A stretch of 64,000 bases of DNA from the NCBI GenBank assembly GCA_002717145.1, contig PBCP01000072.1, positions 1 to 64,000 of the forward strand, in the 5' to 3' direction. The notes under the pieces were generated by a model, which saw nothing but the letters and a program-made list of their open reading frames with translations, searched no databases and had not been told where the DNA came from. This stretch comes from Planctomycetaceae bacterium (GTDB taxonomy: Bacteria > Planctomycetota > Planctomycetia > Pirellulales > Pirellulaceae). Of the stretch, positions 38,881 through 49,171 are shown in pieces. The position numbers and the translations under genes are program-made. Positions within the stretch are counted from its first letter, which is position 1, and every line of letters begins with the position of its first letter.

Positions 38881-39630
38881 TCACTTCACAAAGATAATCT
38901 GGCGTTGGGCTCTGCTGATGCCGACCAGTCCTTTGCCTTCCTGATCCACAGCAAAACCCTGTCCCGTGAATGGAACCTCTAGGGTCTGTTGATATTTAAG
39001 CAAGTCCCCGCTACGAGGAATTCTTAACGCATAACATTCCTGCTCATCATGACCTGTTACTAATAAACGCCCTTGCCACCAGACTCCACCGGACAAACTG
39101 TACTTCCCCAGCTTTTCAATGACCGCTGCTGGGTAATACCATCGACGAACTTCTTTGAAAGAATTATCAAACTCCACGAGGAAGGTTTCGTGATTAACCT
39201 CTCCGTAAAGGGCAAAATTACACAACCAGCGATTACCTCTTCTGATGATCCAGGTTAAACTTCCTCCGTAATTCCCAAAGTCATGCCATGTACTCAGCTC
39301 CATCGTATCCGGATCCAGCACCTTAACTTCACTGCGTTCAGGCGTTGATGGGTAATTTGAATGGGCGCACAGCAGCTTTCCTTTCCATACAAAACCGCTA
39401 TTCAAGTGTACAGCGTCTCCCTTGCTAGTGCCTTTCGATTCACCTGTGACACGATCGTATTTGGCAATTTCACCACTGTTGATCGCGTACACATACCCAT
39501 CATGAGTCGCAGCGGCTTGCACTGCTTGCGGCGAGCTAAGCCTAGACACCTCGTGAAACTCAGCTCCCCAGACACCAGGAATTACAATTCCTGGCAACAC
39601 GAGCCCTATCAGTATTTGATATATCCGCAC
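38881..39630 (-). CDS. Secreted beta-propeller-like protein of unknown function
   Basis: The protein has 249 residues with a signal peptide (hydrophobic to about residue 22, ending GVWGA). The mature part has repeated strands such as HDGYVYAINSGEIAKYD, WKGKLLCAHS and WWQGRLLVTGHDEQECYAL, which read as blades of a propeller like those in PQQ- or NHL-type folds. I see no catalytic motif. It starts with GTG, 2 nt after the stop of the PI-PLC-like gene, so the two are probably co-transcribed. Its 3' end is 8 nt from the convergent SGNH gene. Confidence 0.7.
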   Translation of the reverse strand: MRIYQILIGLVLPGIVIPGVWGAEFHEVSRLSSPQAVQAAATHDGYVYAINSGEIAKYDRVTGESKGTSKGDAVHLNSGFVWKGKLLCAHSNYPSTPERSEVKVLDPDTMELSTWHDFGNYGGSLTWIIRRGNRWLCNFALYGEVNHETFLVEFDNSFKEVRRWYYPAAVIEKLGKYSLSGGVWWQGRLLVTGHDEQECYALRIPRSGDLLKYQQTLEVPFTGQGFAVDQEGKGLVGISRAQRQIIFVK

Positions 39631-39632
39631 GG

Positions 39633-40544
39633 TTACTTCTCCAACTTAAAATTCTGACGATAGATCGCTCTGCTCAATTCAGGGGTCATGAAATCGGTAA
39701 CTACGCAGCCCAACCGCCGCTGATTGGAATGCCCGAGAAATTCTATCAACTTCGGGTTAATAGCGTCGCTAATCGCTTCAATATTTGGAAGGCCTAACAC
39801 GTTTTTTACATAACCACTCGTGAAATTCAGATGGAGGATTCTTTCATCGTCTATGTTTTTGGCCTGATGCAAAGCATCCTTCACTAGCGACCATTTAGCA
39901 GAAGCGTTAGGCAATTCAAAACGATCCTGAACAAATAGCTGTCTACCCTGATAAGCCCCACTGTGTCCCCAATTCGTCGCGTCAATTCCCAGATCCGGTT
40001 TGGTAGGAAAACGCCGCAACAAGACGACTTTACCTCGCACCTCCTTCAACTGAGGTAGATGGCCTTTCGTAAAATATAGACCGCCTGAATTCTCAATATA
40101 CTGTCGAACTGTTTGATCAAAGGGCTTACTTATTCTCCGAGGCGAGTTTTCCTGCTTCAGGGTGACCAGGAGCACTTCCTTATCGTGCTTCTTGAGAAAG
40201 GTCCGCATGACGTTTTCTATTTCATCATACGATTGTTTCTGAAATACAGGTCCGTGATAGATGGTAAAGCGGTCATCTTCGTGCCGACAACGAATATCGA
40301 AAAACCTAACTCCTGATTCAAGTTGGTCGGCAATCGTCATGGTTTGACAAGCGGCGGTTCCGGCGATTGGTTCGTACAGTGCGCCGCTATTATGTGTACC
40401 GGGAATAGACAAGTCGCTAATCCATGTCGTATCTGACAGCTGTGACATCCATGAGCGTCCAGTCGGGTTGCGAGTAATTTCCTGCCCCAGGGCACAAACC
40501 GCCACAAAACAGCTGAAGCTACAAAACACCAAATGTCTTATCAT
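39633..40544 (-). CDS. Phosphatidylinositol-specific phospholipase C-like protein
   Basis: After a signal peptide (about residues 1-20) the sequence shows the PI-PLC X-domain pattern of bacterial enzymes: WISDLSIPGTHNSG with H51, ADQLESGVRFFDIR with R85, and FTIYHGPV with H97. The two histidines are the general base and acid in the Bacillus enzyme, and the Arg aids phosphate stabilisation. The 303-residue length fits bacterial secreted PI-PLC. Likely reaction: cleavage of phosphatidylinositol or a related phosphodiester outside the cytoplasm; the real substrate is unknown. The frame begins with TTG 40547, but ATG 40544 is the next codon and preferred. The second gene of the pair starts 2 nt downstream. 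Confidence 0.85.
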   Translation of the reverse strand: MIRHLVFCSFSCFVAVCALGQEITRNPTGRSWMSQLSDTTWISDLSIPGTHNSGALYEPIAGTAACQTMTIADQLESGVRFFDIRCRHEDDRFTIYHGPVFQKQSYDEIENVMRTFLKKHDKEVLLVTLKQENSPRRISKPFDQTVRQYIENSGGLYFTKGHLPQLKEVRGKVVLLRRFPTKPDLGIDATNWGHSGAYQGRQLFVQDRFELPNASAKWSLVKDALHQAKNIDDERILHLNFTSGYVKNVLGLPNIEAISDAINPKLIEFLGHSNQRRLGCVVTDFMTPELSRAIYRQNFKLEK

Positions 40545-40642
40545 CAACTTTGACCTAATCCCTTCCCATACATACGATCAATCACTACTTCCACCCAATA
40601 CAGACGAAAAGATATTACTGCTTTCCTGCCATCACGTTGCAG

Positions 40643-40648
40643 TATAAT
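40643..40648 (+). promoter_or_regulatory. Candidate -10 box TATAAT for the PSD1 gene at 40691
   Basis: An exact TATAAT ends 42 bases before the ATG in a divergent intergenic region. No convincing -35 box is seen, so this rests on the -10 match and position alone. Confidence 0.3.
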
Positions 40649-40690
40649 GAACCCCTGTAGACGCGATACGACCATTGTAAAAGATGTCCC

Positions 40691-43600
40691 ATGGCCTGTT
40701 TAACGAATTGCCTGCTTATCCTTGTATTTCTGAATGCACAAATCGCTGCTTCCGAGGCCGTTGACTACACTACTGACATCAAACCAATTCTGGTCCATAA
40801 ATGCTATGCCTGTCACGGGGTATTGAAACAGCAGGGAGGCCTGCGGTTGGACACAGGAAAGTCCCTAATCGAAGGTGGACAATCGGGCGCGACTATCAAC
40901 TTAAACAATCCTCTTGAGAGTTTATTACTTTCGGTTCTAACCGGAGAAGCCGGGTTTAGAATGCCACCAGAAGACGAAGGCTCCCACCTTTCCGCCGACG
41001 AATTAGATCTTTTTCGAAATTGGATCTCTCAGGGCGCAAGAGTACCCGATGACGAAGAACCGCAGGCAGACCCTAAAGCATGGTGGTCATATCAACTGAT
41101 TAGCCGACCAGCGATCCCCGGGACCGAGTCTGACTGGGCTCGCAATGCGATCGACCGTTTTATCGACCAGACGCGTCGACAACAACAGTTAAGCCATATG
41201 GACGAAGCCAGTCGAGAGCAATGGATTCGACGTGTCTATATTGACCTCATAGGCCTGCCACCAACTCGAAAGGAGTTACACGCCTTTCTAGGTGACGACA
41301 GCCACCATGCCTACGAAAAAGTTGTGGATTCATTACTCAGCAGGCCTCAGTACGGAGAACGTTGGGGACGCCACTGGATGGATATTTGGCGTTATAGCGA
41401 TTGGTACGGTAGCCGGGCGATTAACGAAATCAGATACAGCCAACGACACATCTGGCGTTGGCGTGACTGGATAGTCCGATCACTAAACGAAGACAAAGGG
41501 TATGACCAAATGGTGACGGAAATGCTGGCCGCTGATGAAATCGCCGGCCAAGACAAGGATACTGTCGTTGCGACAGGCTACCTCGGGCGTAATTGGTACA
41601 AGTTCGATCGCAATGTTCGGCTTTTCGATACAGTTGAACGCACGGCCGAAGCGTTCCTTGGGCTTACCCTACGCTGTGCCAGATGTCACGACCACAAATA
41701 TGACCCTATTACTCAGGAGGAATACTACAGGTTTCGAGCATTTTTTGAGCCGCAATACGTACGGACGGATCCGGTTTCTGCCCTATCCGACACCCAAAAG
41801 GATGCCACATTAGGCCCATACCCGGATGATGGACTACCAGTGGTGTTTGATCACGAACCGGAAAGGCCAACCTATCGATTCAATCGAGGCGATGACCGTT
41901 TCCCAGATGAGTCCAAGGTATTAAAACCTGGAGTTCCCAAAGCTCTAGGCGGTCCTGAACTTGAGATAATACCCATCACTCTTCCTGCCGAAGTTTGGTA
42001 TCCGATTCTACGTGAAGGTGTGCGAAACACACTTCTTGAAAAAGCAAAGGCAACGATTGAAGACACTCAGGCTAAATTAATCGAGGCAAAGGAGGATCTA
42101 CGATCGCTCGACCTTCGAATCAAAGAACTTCAGGCAACAAACGATCCTGACGCCGTTTTAGAGGAAATCTTTATACACGAGAATTTCCTCGAAGCCGATC
42201 CTAACCGTTGGGAGATCGTTAAGGGTAACTGGAAATATGAAGATGGTCATCTCACCCTTAAGGACGTGACTAGCTTTGCTACAATTGCAACGAAAGCGAA
42301 TCATCCGCGTGATTTTACTGCACACCTAAAATACAAAACGCTTGAGCGCGGTAGTTATCGCTCGGTCGGAATCAGCTATGACTATCTCGATACCGGCAAT
42401 AGCCAGGATGTATATACAAGCACAAACGACAACATGCCAACGGTACAGGCATTCCACCGTGTCGCCGGCAAACAGACTTATCCTTCTGAAGGTACAGTTT
42501 ATCTTGACTTAAAGATTGGCCAACTTGTCTCTCTGGACGTCACAGTCAAAGGTTCCAGTCTGACTATTGATGTTGACGGCGATCGTAAGCTGGAATACGT
42601 GCTGCCAGTCAAACGTCAGGATGGAAAATTCTCAATCTGGGTTCATAATGGTTCAGCTGAATTTCACGAATTGAAAATTACGAATCTAAAAGAGTCACTC
42701 GAGACACTTCAACGCCGAAGGCAGACTTTATTAAACAACATCGCATTTGCAGAAAAGGAATTGGATTGCGCTGAATCCGAGTTATTGTCAATCCAGGATC
42801 GATTAAGAGCCGCGATTGCAGAATACATACAACCCACCCTTAATCTGGCTGAACTCAAGAAACAGGCAGTTCTCGCAGAGGTCGCTGCCAACATCGATAA
42901 AGCTGAACTCGAGATTATGCGAATTCAACGATTACCCCAGACTGCAGACACATTAATGGAACTTGAAAACGCCAATAAAGATCTGGATACTGCCAGAGCG
43001 AAACTCGAAAATCCCGGCGATAAGTATTCAGCTCTTGGACTCCAACACTCGAAGACAAGCACTGGCCGACGAGCAGCGTTAGCTCGTTGGATCACGCATG
43101 CATCTAACCCACGAACGGCAAGAATTGCCGTCAATCATCTATGGGGCCGTCATTTCGGCACTCCATTGGTTTCAACCACGGAAAACTTTGGCCTCAATGG
43201 TAAAACCCCGTCACATCCAGAACTTCTAAACTGGCTCGCAGCGGAATTGGTGTCAAACAACTGGCAAATGAAACATATTCACAAGTTAATTGTCCTTTCG
43301 GCGACGTACCGACTGTCTTCACGGACCGACCCTGCAATGATGAAGCAGGACCCAGATAATCGATATTACTGGCGTATGAATTCGAGACGAATGGAAGCCG
43401 AAGTGGTACGTGACTCTGCTTTGTATTTAGCCGGGCAAATTGACCTTATGCTTGGCGGTCCGGAGATCGATCAAAAGTCAGGAGAAACAAACTTCCGCCG
43501 AAGCCTATACTTCCGAAACACTCCAAATGAAAAGATGGATTTTCTGGAAGTGTTTGACGTCGCTGATCCGAATTCCTGTTATCGTCGAAAACAAAGTGTA

Positions 43601-43927
43601 GTTCCTCATCAGGCTCTGGCCAAAATGAATAGTGCACTGATGCAAAACAGTGCCAAACTCATAGCCTCTCGTCTTTCAGGCGATGACGAGACCTTTATCC
43701 GTTCCGGTTTCGAGACGGTGCTCAACAGGGAACCAACTCAGGCAGAAATGAAGCTATGTGAACAATTTCTGAACGATCAACAGGTAACGCTAACAGATGG
43801 CACCGCAGTTAAGTTCCCCAATAGCTCCGCGACGATTAAAGCACCCGCTACTGCCCCCCATGCCCGTGCCAGAGAAAACCTGATCCACGTACTACTTTTA
43901 CACAATGATTTCGTGACAGTGAGATGA
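40691..43927 (+). CDS. PSD1/PSCyt protein (planctomycete cytochrome c, DUF1549 and DUF1553)
   Basis: A signal peptide (about 1-21) precedes a PSCyt1 domain with the haem motif CYACH (C38-H42). DUF1549 spans about 130-350 and holds a second Cxx[13 protein letters not shown] (C329-H333). Coiled-coil-like segments (about 430-485 and 665-780) surround an inserted beta-sandwich of concanavalin/laminin-G type (about 490-665, starting [16 protein letters not shown]). DUF1553 ends the protein (about 793-1060, [16 protein letters not shown]). Family members are abundant in Planctomycetes and always secreted. Electron transfer is likely from the haem motifs, but the reaction is not established. The gene ends in an ATGA overlap with the DUF1501 gene, so the two are translationally coupled. 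Confidence 0.92.
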   Translation: MACLTNCLLILVFLNAQIAASEAVDYTTDIKPILVHKCYACHGVLKQQGGLRLDTGKSLIEGGQSGATINLNNPLESLLLSVLTGEAGFRMPPEDEGSHLSADELDLFRNWISQGARVPDDEEPQADPKAWWSYQLISRPAIPGTESDWARNAIDRFIDQTRRQQQLSHMDEASREQWIRRVYIDLIGLPPTRKELHAFLGDDSHHAYEKVVDSLLSRPQYGERWGRHWMDIWRYSDWYGSRAINEIRYSQRHIWRWRDWIVRSLNEDKGYDQMVTEMLAADEIAGQDKDTVVATGYLGRNWYKFDRNVRLFDTVERTAEAFLGLTLRCARCHDHKYDPITQEEYYRFRAFFEPQYVRTDPVSALSDTQKDATLGPYPDDGLPVVFDHEPERPTYRFNRGDDRFPDESKVLKPGVPKALGGPELEIIPITLPAEVWYPILREGVRNTLLEKAKATIEDTQAKLIEAKEDLRSLDLRIKELQATNDPDAVLEEIFIHENFLEADPNRWEIVKGNWKYEDGHLTLKDVTSFATIATKANHPRDFTAHLKYKTLERGSYRSVGISYDYLDTGNSQDVYTSTNDNMPTVQAFHRVAGKQTYPSEGTVYLDLKIGQLVSLDVTVKGSSLTIDVDGDRKLEYVLPVKRQDGKFSIWVHNGSAEFHELKITNLKESLETLQRRRQTLLNNIAFAEKELDCAESELLSIQDRLRAAIAEYIQPTLNLAELKKQAVLAEVAANIDKAELEIMRIQRLPQTADTLMELENANKDLDTARAKLENPGDKYSALGLQHSKTSTGRRAALARWITHASNPRTARIAVNHLWGRHFGTPLVSTTENFGLNGKTPSHPELLNWLAAELVSNNWQMKHIHKLIVLSATYRLSSRTDPAMMKQDPDNRYYWRMNSRRMEAEVVRDSALYLAGQIDLMLGGPEIDQKSGETNFRRSLYFRNTPNEKMDFLEVFDVADPNSCYRRKQSVVPHQALAKMNSALMQNSAKLIASRLSGDDETFIRSGFETVLNREPTQAEMKLCEQFLNDQQVTLTDGTAVKFPNSSATIKAPATAPHARARENLIHVLLLHNDFVTVR

Positions 43928-45384
43928 TGACTAATTACCCCACACCTAAAAACCCGCCTGATCGCCGGCAATTCCTGGCGGACTGTGGACTTGGCTTTAC
44001 CGGCCTGGCATTAGGGTCGGTCTTGGCCCGTGATTCAAACGCGATCGATAATCTGCGTTTACCTCATGTAGCCGCTAAAGCCAAAAGTGTAATTTGGTTT
44101 TTCATGAACGGCGGGACCAGTCACCTTGAATCGTTCGACCCCAAACCTGCTCTGAATAAATACGCCGGATTAACAATCGATGAGTCGCCTCACAAAGACG
44201 AAATCCTGAACTCTCCATTCTACCGAAAGAATGTCCGCGACTTTTCCGGGGTTCCACGCGATTTGATGCCAAAGCTTTATCCTTTACAGGTAGGCTTCCG
44301 AAAATGGGGGGGAAATGGAATCGAAGTTAGTAACTGGTTCCCTCATATTGCCGGATGCATCGATGACATCGCCATCGTCCGTTCAATGTGGACCACCGAT
44401 AACGATCACGCGGCTCAACTGCAATTCCATACCGGGCGGCATATCTTCGATGGCTTCTACCCATCTATCGGATCCTGGGTTCATTATGGACTTGGAAGCC
44501 TCAACGATAATCTTCCTCAATTTGTAGTGATGGGACCTCCTCCCGGCGACTGTTGCGGAGGAGTCGGAGCGCACGACGGTAGCTATCTGGGGCCTGAACA
44601 CTCCGGTGTGCGAATGGCAATCGACCCGAAGAACCCTCTGGCATTCGGAACTCCTGGAAATCACGTCAGCAAACGCGAACGTCGCCAGCAATTAGATTTA
44701 TTGCGGGATTTGAACGAATTGACGGCCATCAAATATCCCGACGACTCTGAATTACGAGCACGCATAAAGTCACATGAATTAGCTTTTCGAATGCAGATGT
44801 CCGTCCCCAAAGTCGTTGATTTCGCACAGGAAACAGAAGCCACCCTCAGCCTCTACGGTGTCGACCAACAGGAAACTCAGGCATTCGGCCAACAAGCATT
44901 GGCAGCCCGTCGATTGGTAGAACAGGGCGTTCGCTTTGTTCAAATTTACGATGGTGGGGGTGGTGGAGGTGGATGGGATGCGCATAGCAAGCTAAAGGAC
45001 AATCATACGCGAAATTGCAAGCGGGTCGATAAACCCATTGCAGGTCTCATCAATGACCTTAAGCAACGAGGCCTTCTGGATGAAACGTTGGTTGTGTGGG
45101 CAACCGAGTTTGGGCGGACACCAGGTGCCGAACGTTCTGACGGCCGTGACCATCACCCATACGGTTTCTCAGTTTTTATGGCCGGTGGCGGTCTAAAAGG
45201 AGGAATCGTTCATGGAGCAACTGATGAGCTTGGCTTTCACGCAGTACAAGACCGGCACTATGTCACTGATATACATGCGACGATCCTCCACCAATGTGGT
45301 CTGGATTCGCGCAGACTAGAAGTCCCTGGGCAGAAACGTCTGGATATTGATCATGGCGTGCCGATCATGGATATCATTAGCTAA
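43924..45384 (+). CDS. DUF1501 family secreted protein, partner of PSD1
   Basis: The leader contains [20 protein letters not shown], a twin-arginine-like signal. The DUF1501 pattern follows: [35 protein letters not shown], a run of seven glycines in [22 protein letters not shown] and [13 protein letters not shown]. The fold is related to sulfatase and alkaline phosphatase, but the sulfatase nucleophile motif is absent. The first ATG overlaps the stop of the PSD1 gene by 4 nt. A second ATG follows at once. The sulfatase-esterase gene begins 41 nt downstream, so the three probably form one operon. Confidence 0.92.
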   Translation: MMTNYPTPKNPPDRRQFLADCGLGFTGLALGSVLARDSNAIDNLRLPHVAAKAKSVIWFFMNGGTSHLESFDPKPALNKYAGLTIDESPHKDEILNSPFYRKNVRDFSGVPRDLMPKLYPLQVGFRKWGGNGIEVSNWFPHIAGCIDDIAIVRSMWTTDNDHAAQLQFHTGRHIFDGFYPSIGSWVHYGLGSLNDNLPQFVVMGPPPGDCCGGVGAHDGSYLGPEHSGVRMAIDPKNPLAFGTPGNHVSKRERRQQLDLLRDLNELTAIKYPDDSELRARIKSHELAFRMQMSVPKVVDFAQETEATLSLYGVDQQETQAFGQQALAARRLVEQGVRFVQIYDGGGGGGGWDAHSKLKDNHTRNCKRVDKPIAGLINDLKQRGLLDETLVVWATEFGRTPGAERSDGRDHHPYGFSVFMAGGGLKGGIVHGATDELGFHAVQDRHYVTDIHATILHQCGLDSRRLEVPGQKRLDIDHGVPIMDIIS

Positions 45385-45425
45385 CTCCACAACATTCTAC
45401 GTACTAATCCACCGAGAGACAAACC

Positions 45426-47678
45426 ATGCGTTTCATTCCATTTCTATTGACGCTCATCGCCATCTTTTGCCCTTACTCCATCAGCGCAGGACAGATTACG
45501 CCTCCCAATGTGATTGTCATACTCGTTGATGACCAGGGGTATTATGATCTTGGATGTTATGGGGCGACTGAGGTTAAGACGCCAAACATCGACGCAATGG
45601 CGAACGATGGAATACTCTTTACAGATTATTATGCTGCTGCGCCTATCTGCAGTGCCTCTCGTGCAGGTTTGCTAACCGGTTGTTATCCCCGACGTGTTGG
45701 AAATCATATTTGGGTACATCGAGCAGATTCAGATTACGGCATCCATCCGAACGAGTTAACAATGGCTGAATTATTCCAACAGGCAGGCTACGCCACTGCC
45801 TGTATCGGCAAATGGCATCTTGGATTTCGGCCGCCTTTTCTTCCACGCAATCAGGGATTTGACCACTACTTTGGATTACTACATAATCTTGATCCGGTGG
45901 AAGTCGTATATTTTGAAGAGGAGGGCGGAGTACCACTAATCCGAAATGATGAGATACTCAAACGCCCCGCCGAACCTGCTGAATTAACGAAACTGTATAC
46001 GGACGAGGCGATCGAATTTATCACCGCCAACCAATCAAAACCGTTTTTTCTTTATCTGCCTCACACCATGCTTCATGTGCCACTTGGCGTTAGCGAAGAA
46101 TTCAAAGGCAGCTCTCAGTGGGGAGAATATGGCGATGCGATTCAGGAACTGGACCATCATATAGGACGACTCCTTGCGACGATAAAGAATCTTAAACTCG
46201 ATCAAAATACGATCGTTATATATGCTTCAGACAATGGTCGTGGCCCTGGAAGAAATCCTTCACAACCATTGCGTGGCAATAAACTGACAACCTGGGAGGC
46301 CGGAATCAGAGTACCTGCTGTCATCTGGGGTCCGGGCCGAGGAATTCAAACCGCAACGAAATCACAAACTCCAATACGTGCAATGGATTGGTTTCCCACT
46401 CTTGCAAGCCTCGCAAATATCAAGGTCCCTGAAAGTCTCGTAATCGACGGGCGTGACGTAAGTCCCGTACTACTGGGAGATACAGCAAGTGTCCCCGCTG
46501 CCGCCATGAAGAAATCTATCAACGCCGCACTCCCTCTGAATCGCAGATGGGACCCGGATGGCGAATGGGCCCCAATCATACAACGCCATGAATATAACGA
46601 CGCATTTTTTTATCACGGCAGTGAAGGCACATTAGCCGCTGTACGATGGAATAATTGGAAGCTTACCATCAATCCCAATTTAACTCTTTACGACTTGCAT
46701 AAAGATCCGGGCGAATCCATGCCTGTAAGGAACAGGGAGGTCATGCGAAAGCTGCGCGGCATGGTAGTCCTGTTTCAGGAAGAAATGCGATTAGACGCGC
46801 GGGAGGCAGGAATCGCCACACTCCCTAGGTCCGCCGACTTGCCCACCAGGATATCCCAACCGACTATTGACTCGCTTCACGAAAAAAGAAACGTCACCTA
46901 CGCAGCGTATGGCAATCGAACATTGCAAATGGATATTTACCGCCCCAAAGGGACATGGGGTAAGCTACCCGCGATAGTGTGCATTCATGGCGGTGGGTGG
47001 GCCAAGGGCGGTCGACTTAACCACGCTAATATTGCTAAGGCCATCGCCTCTCATGGATTTGTCACCGCCACCATTTCATATCGGTTGAGTGGTGAAGCTC
47101 AATTTCCAGCTCAAATATACGACTGTAAGGCTGCAGTACGTTTTCTTCGAGCTCACGCCGACGAACTTGGAATTGACTCACAACACATCGGAGCGATCGG
47201 CCTATCTGCAGGTGGCCATCTGACTGCTTTGCTCGCGACTACTGGCAACGTAAAGTCACTGGAAGGCAACGGTGGCAACCCCGATTTCAGCAGTGCCATC
47301 CAGGCCGCCGTGCCGATGGGCGCTCAGACCGACTTCCTATCAGAACGAGTCCGGAATGTCGCTGCATCTAAGGAAAAGGGCAACATCTGGCGACAGTTTC
47401 TTGGCGGAACGCAACAAGAACAACCCGAAACCTACAAATTAGCATCTCCCATCGAGCACCTGACTGCTAAAACTCCGCCAATTTGGTTCATCACAGGTGA
47501 GCTTGATGACGCAAGTACTCACGCAACGATGTTTCGCAACAAAATGGAACAACTCCACAATGAATCCGGGTTAACCCTTATCGAGAGTGCTCCACACGGA
47601 TTCCTCCACAAACAAGGATGGTTTGATCAGGCAATTGAAAAAGCTGTCGAACACTTCAAGACACAGCTTGTGAAATAA
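45426..47678 (+). CDS. Sulfatase fused to an alpha/beta hydrolase (esterase) domain
   Basis: Residues 1-22 are a signal peptide. Residues 26-470 form an S1 sulfatase with metal ligands D35-D36, the formylglycine motif CSASR (C75-R79) followed by AGLLTG, and YASDNGRGPG. The CxAxR form, with Ala instead of Pro, is an accepted variant. Residues 485-750 form a BD-FAE/acetyl-xylan-esterase-like hydrolase with oxyanion motif HGGGW (H521), nucleophile GLSAGG (S594), D694 and H724. The usual separate lengths are about 470 and 270, so both domains look complete. One secreted polypeptide could remove both sulfate and acyl groups from the same polymer; that substrate is inferred. The gene is third in an operon after PSD1 and DUF1501. 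Confidence 0.92.
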   Translation: MRFIPFLLTLIAIFCPYSISAGQITPPNVIVILVDDQGYYDLGCYGATEVKTPNIDAMANDGILFTDYYAAAPICSASRAGLLTGCYPRRVGNHIWVHRADSDYGIHPNELTMAELFQQAGYATACIGKWHLGFRPPFLPRNQGFDHYFGLLHNLDPVEVVYFEEEGGVPLIRNDEILKRPAEPAELTKLYTDEAIEFITANQSKPFFLYLPHTMLHVPLGVSEEFKGSSQWGEYGDAIQELDHHIGRLLATIKNLKLDQNTIVIYASDNGRGPGRNPSQPLRGNKLTTWEAGIRVPAVIWGPGRGIQTATKSQTPIRAMDWFPTLASLANIKVPESLVIDGRDVSPVLLGDTASVPAAAMKKSINAALPLNRRWDPDGEWAPIIQRHEYNDAFFYHGSEGTLAAVRWNNWKLTINPNLTLYDLHKDPGESMPVRNREVMRKLRGMVVLFQEEMRLDAREAGIATLPRSADLPTRISQPTIDSLHEKRNVTYAAYGNRTLQMDIYRPKGTWGKLPAIVCIHGGGWAKGGRLNHANIAKAIASHGFVTATISYRLSGEAQFPAQIYDCKAAVRFLRAHADELGIDSQHIGAIGLSAGGHLTALLATTGNVKSLEGNGGNPDFSSAIQAAVPMGAQTDFLSERVRNVAASKEKGNIWRQFLGGTQQEQPETYKLASPIEHLTAKTPPIWFITGELDDASTHATMFRNKMEQLHNESGLTLIESAPHGFLHKQGWFDQAIEKAVEHFKTQLVK

Positions 47679-47763
47679 TACCACACTCGATTTGACAGAT
47701 TGATTCTTAAGCAAACAACCGGGCCAACTCAGCCTGATGACGCCTCGGATGGCTCTTAGTGAA

Positions 47764-49149
47764 TCAACCTAAGACATCATGTAACACATTGCCATGGACG
47801 TCCGTCAGGCGAAAATCCCTCCCGGCATGTCGGAACGTAAGTCGTTCATGATCCAAACCTAATTGATGAAGAATCGTTGCGTGCAAATCATGGGTATGCG
47901 CCGAGTCCTCCTGTGCCATAATTCCATACTCATCGGAGACACCATAGGCGTGCCCTCCCTGAACTCCCCCACCTGCCAACCAGGATGTGAAACAGAAATT
48001 GTGGTGTTCGCGACCGGCGTGAGTGGCACTCATATTGAAAGGAGTTCTACCGAATTCTGTGGTCCAAACGATCAACGTCCGTTCCAGCATTCCTCTTTGC
48101 TTGAGATCCTTGATCAAGCCAGCCATCGGCTTGTCTACATTTTTTGCAAGTCGCGCATGATCCGCCATGTTTCCATGCGAATCCCAGTTGCTGTTCGAAC
48201 CAACGTCAATAAGTTCAATGAAGCGGACGCCTCGTTCAACCAAGCGACGAGCCATTAAACATTGCCACCCAAACCCGCTGGTTGCCCCCGGAGTCATCCC
48301 ATACAAATCTAAAGTCGCTTGGCTTTCCTGGGACACATCAAAGGCCTCTGGTGCGGCAATTTGCATACCAAAGGCTGTTTCAAATGATTTGATTCTCGCA
48401 TCAACAGCCGCGTCAGGTGCGCGGTTTGCCTGATTGCTTCCATTTAACTTGCGTAATAAGCCAAGCTCAAGCGACTGAAGTTGCCGTGACGAAACGCGGG
48501 GTTCTACATTTTCAATCGGATCTAAACCGGGAATTACATGGGTTCCCTGGTGACACCCGGGCAGGAAATCACTGGCCCAAGTCTGCGCGCCGGCATAGGG
48601 CGCATGAGGAGCCAACACCATAAACGATGGTAAATTCTGATTGACCGTCCCTAAACCGTAACTTACCCAGGCCCCTAAACTCGGTCGAGCAAATTGGGCG
48701 GAGCCTGTATGAGCCGCCAATGTTCCTTTGTCGTGACCATCGCTGTCACAATGCATGGAATTTAGAACGCAAACATCGTCAATCACTCCACCTAAGTGCG
48801 GGAATAAATCGCTCACCCACACTCCGTTTTCGCCGTATTGTTTGAAAGCCCAGTGTGGCTTGATAAGAAATCGTTCAAACTCCCCTGACTTGTTCAGCCA
48901 ACGGGAGGCGAGGATCGACTTGCCGTGATCTCTGATCAAAGCAGGTTTATAGTCAAAGGAGTCGATATGCGACACGCCACCAGTCGCATAGATAAAGATC
49001 ACATTATCCGCCTTGGGAGCGAAATGAGTCTTTTTTGCACTGAGGGGATCTGAAACGTCTGCAGCGACTTCTCCTGCCATCCCTGCAAACGCGGTCATGG
49101 CAAAACCACCCGACGCGGACCGTAAGAATTCTCGTCTATTTCTTTGCAT
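47764..49149 (-). CDS. DUF1501 family secreted protein, partner of the downstream-strand PSD1
   Basis: The leader NRREFLRSASGGFAMTAFAG is twin-arginine-like. DUF1501 marks follow: FIYATGGVSHIDSFDYKP, DKGTLAAHTGSAQFARP, TTEFGRTPFN and DLHATILHQLGLDHERLT. It resembles the 43924 protein in layout, but the two differ enough to be old paralogues. The reading frame can begin at TTG 49161. I prefer ATG 49149 because it starts right before the RR motif. The PSD1 gene ends 22 nt upstream of this start. Its 3' end faces the sulfatase-esterase gene over a gap of about 85 bases in which I see no clear terminator. Confidence 0.9.
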   Translation of the reverse strand: MQRNRREFLRSASGGFAMTAFAGMAGEVAADVSDPLSAKKTHFAPKADNVIFIYATGGVSHIDSFDYKPALIRDHGKSILASRWLNKSGEFERFLIKPHWAFKQYGENGVWVSDLFPHLGGVIDDVCVLNSMHCDSDGHDKGTLAAHTGSAQFARPSLGAWVSYGLGTVNQNLPSFMVLAPHAPYAGAQTWASDFLPGCHQGTHVIPGLDPIENVEPRVSSRQLQSLELGLLRKLNGSNQANRAPDAAVDARIKSFETAFGMQIAAPEAFDVSQESQATLDLYGMTPGATSGFGWQCLMARRLVERGVRFIELIDVGSNSNWDSHGNMADHARLAKNVDKPMAGLIKDLKQRGMLERTLIVWTTEFGRTPFNMSATHAGREHHNFCFTSWLAGGGVQGGHAYGVSDEYGIMAQEDSAHTHDLHATILHQLGLDHERLTFRHAGRDFRLTDVHGNVLHDVLG

Positions 49150-49171
49150 GTTAGGTATCAAGCCGATTCAG

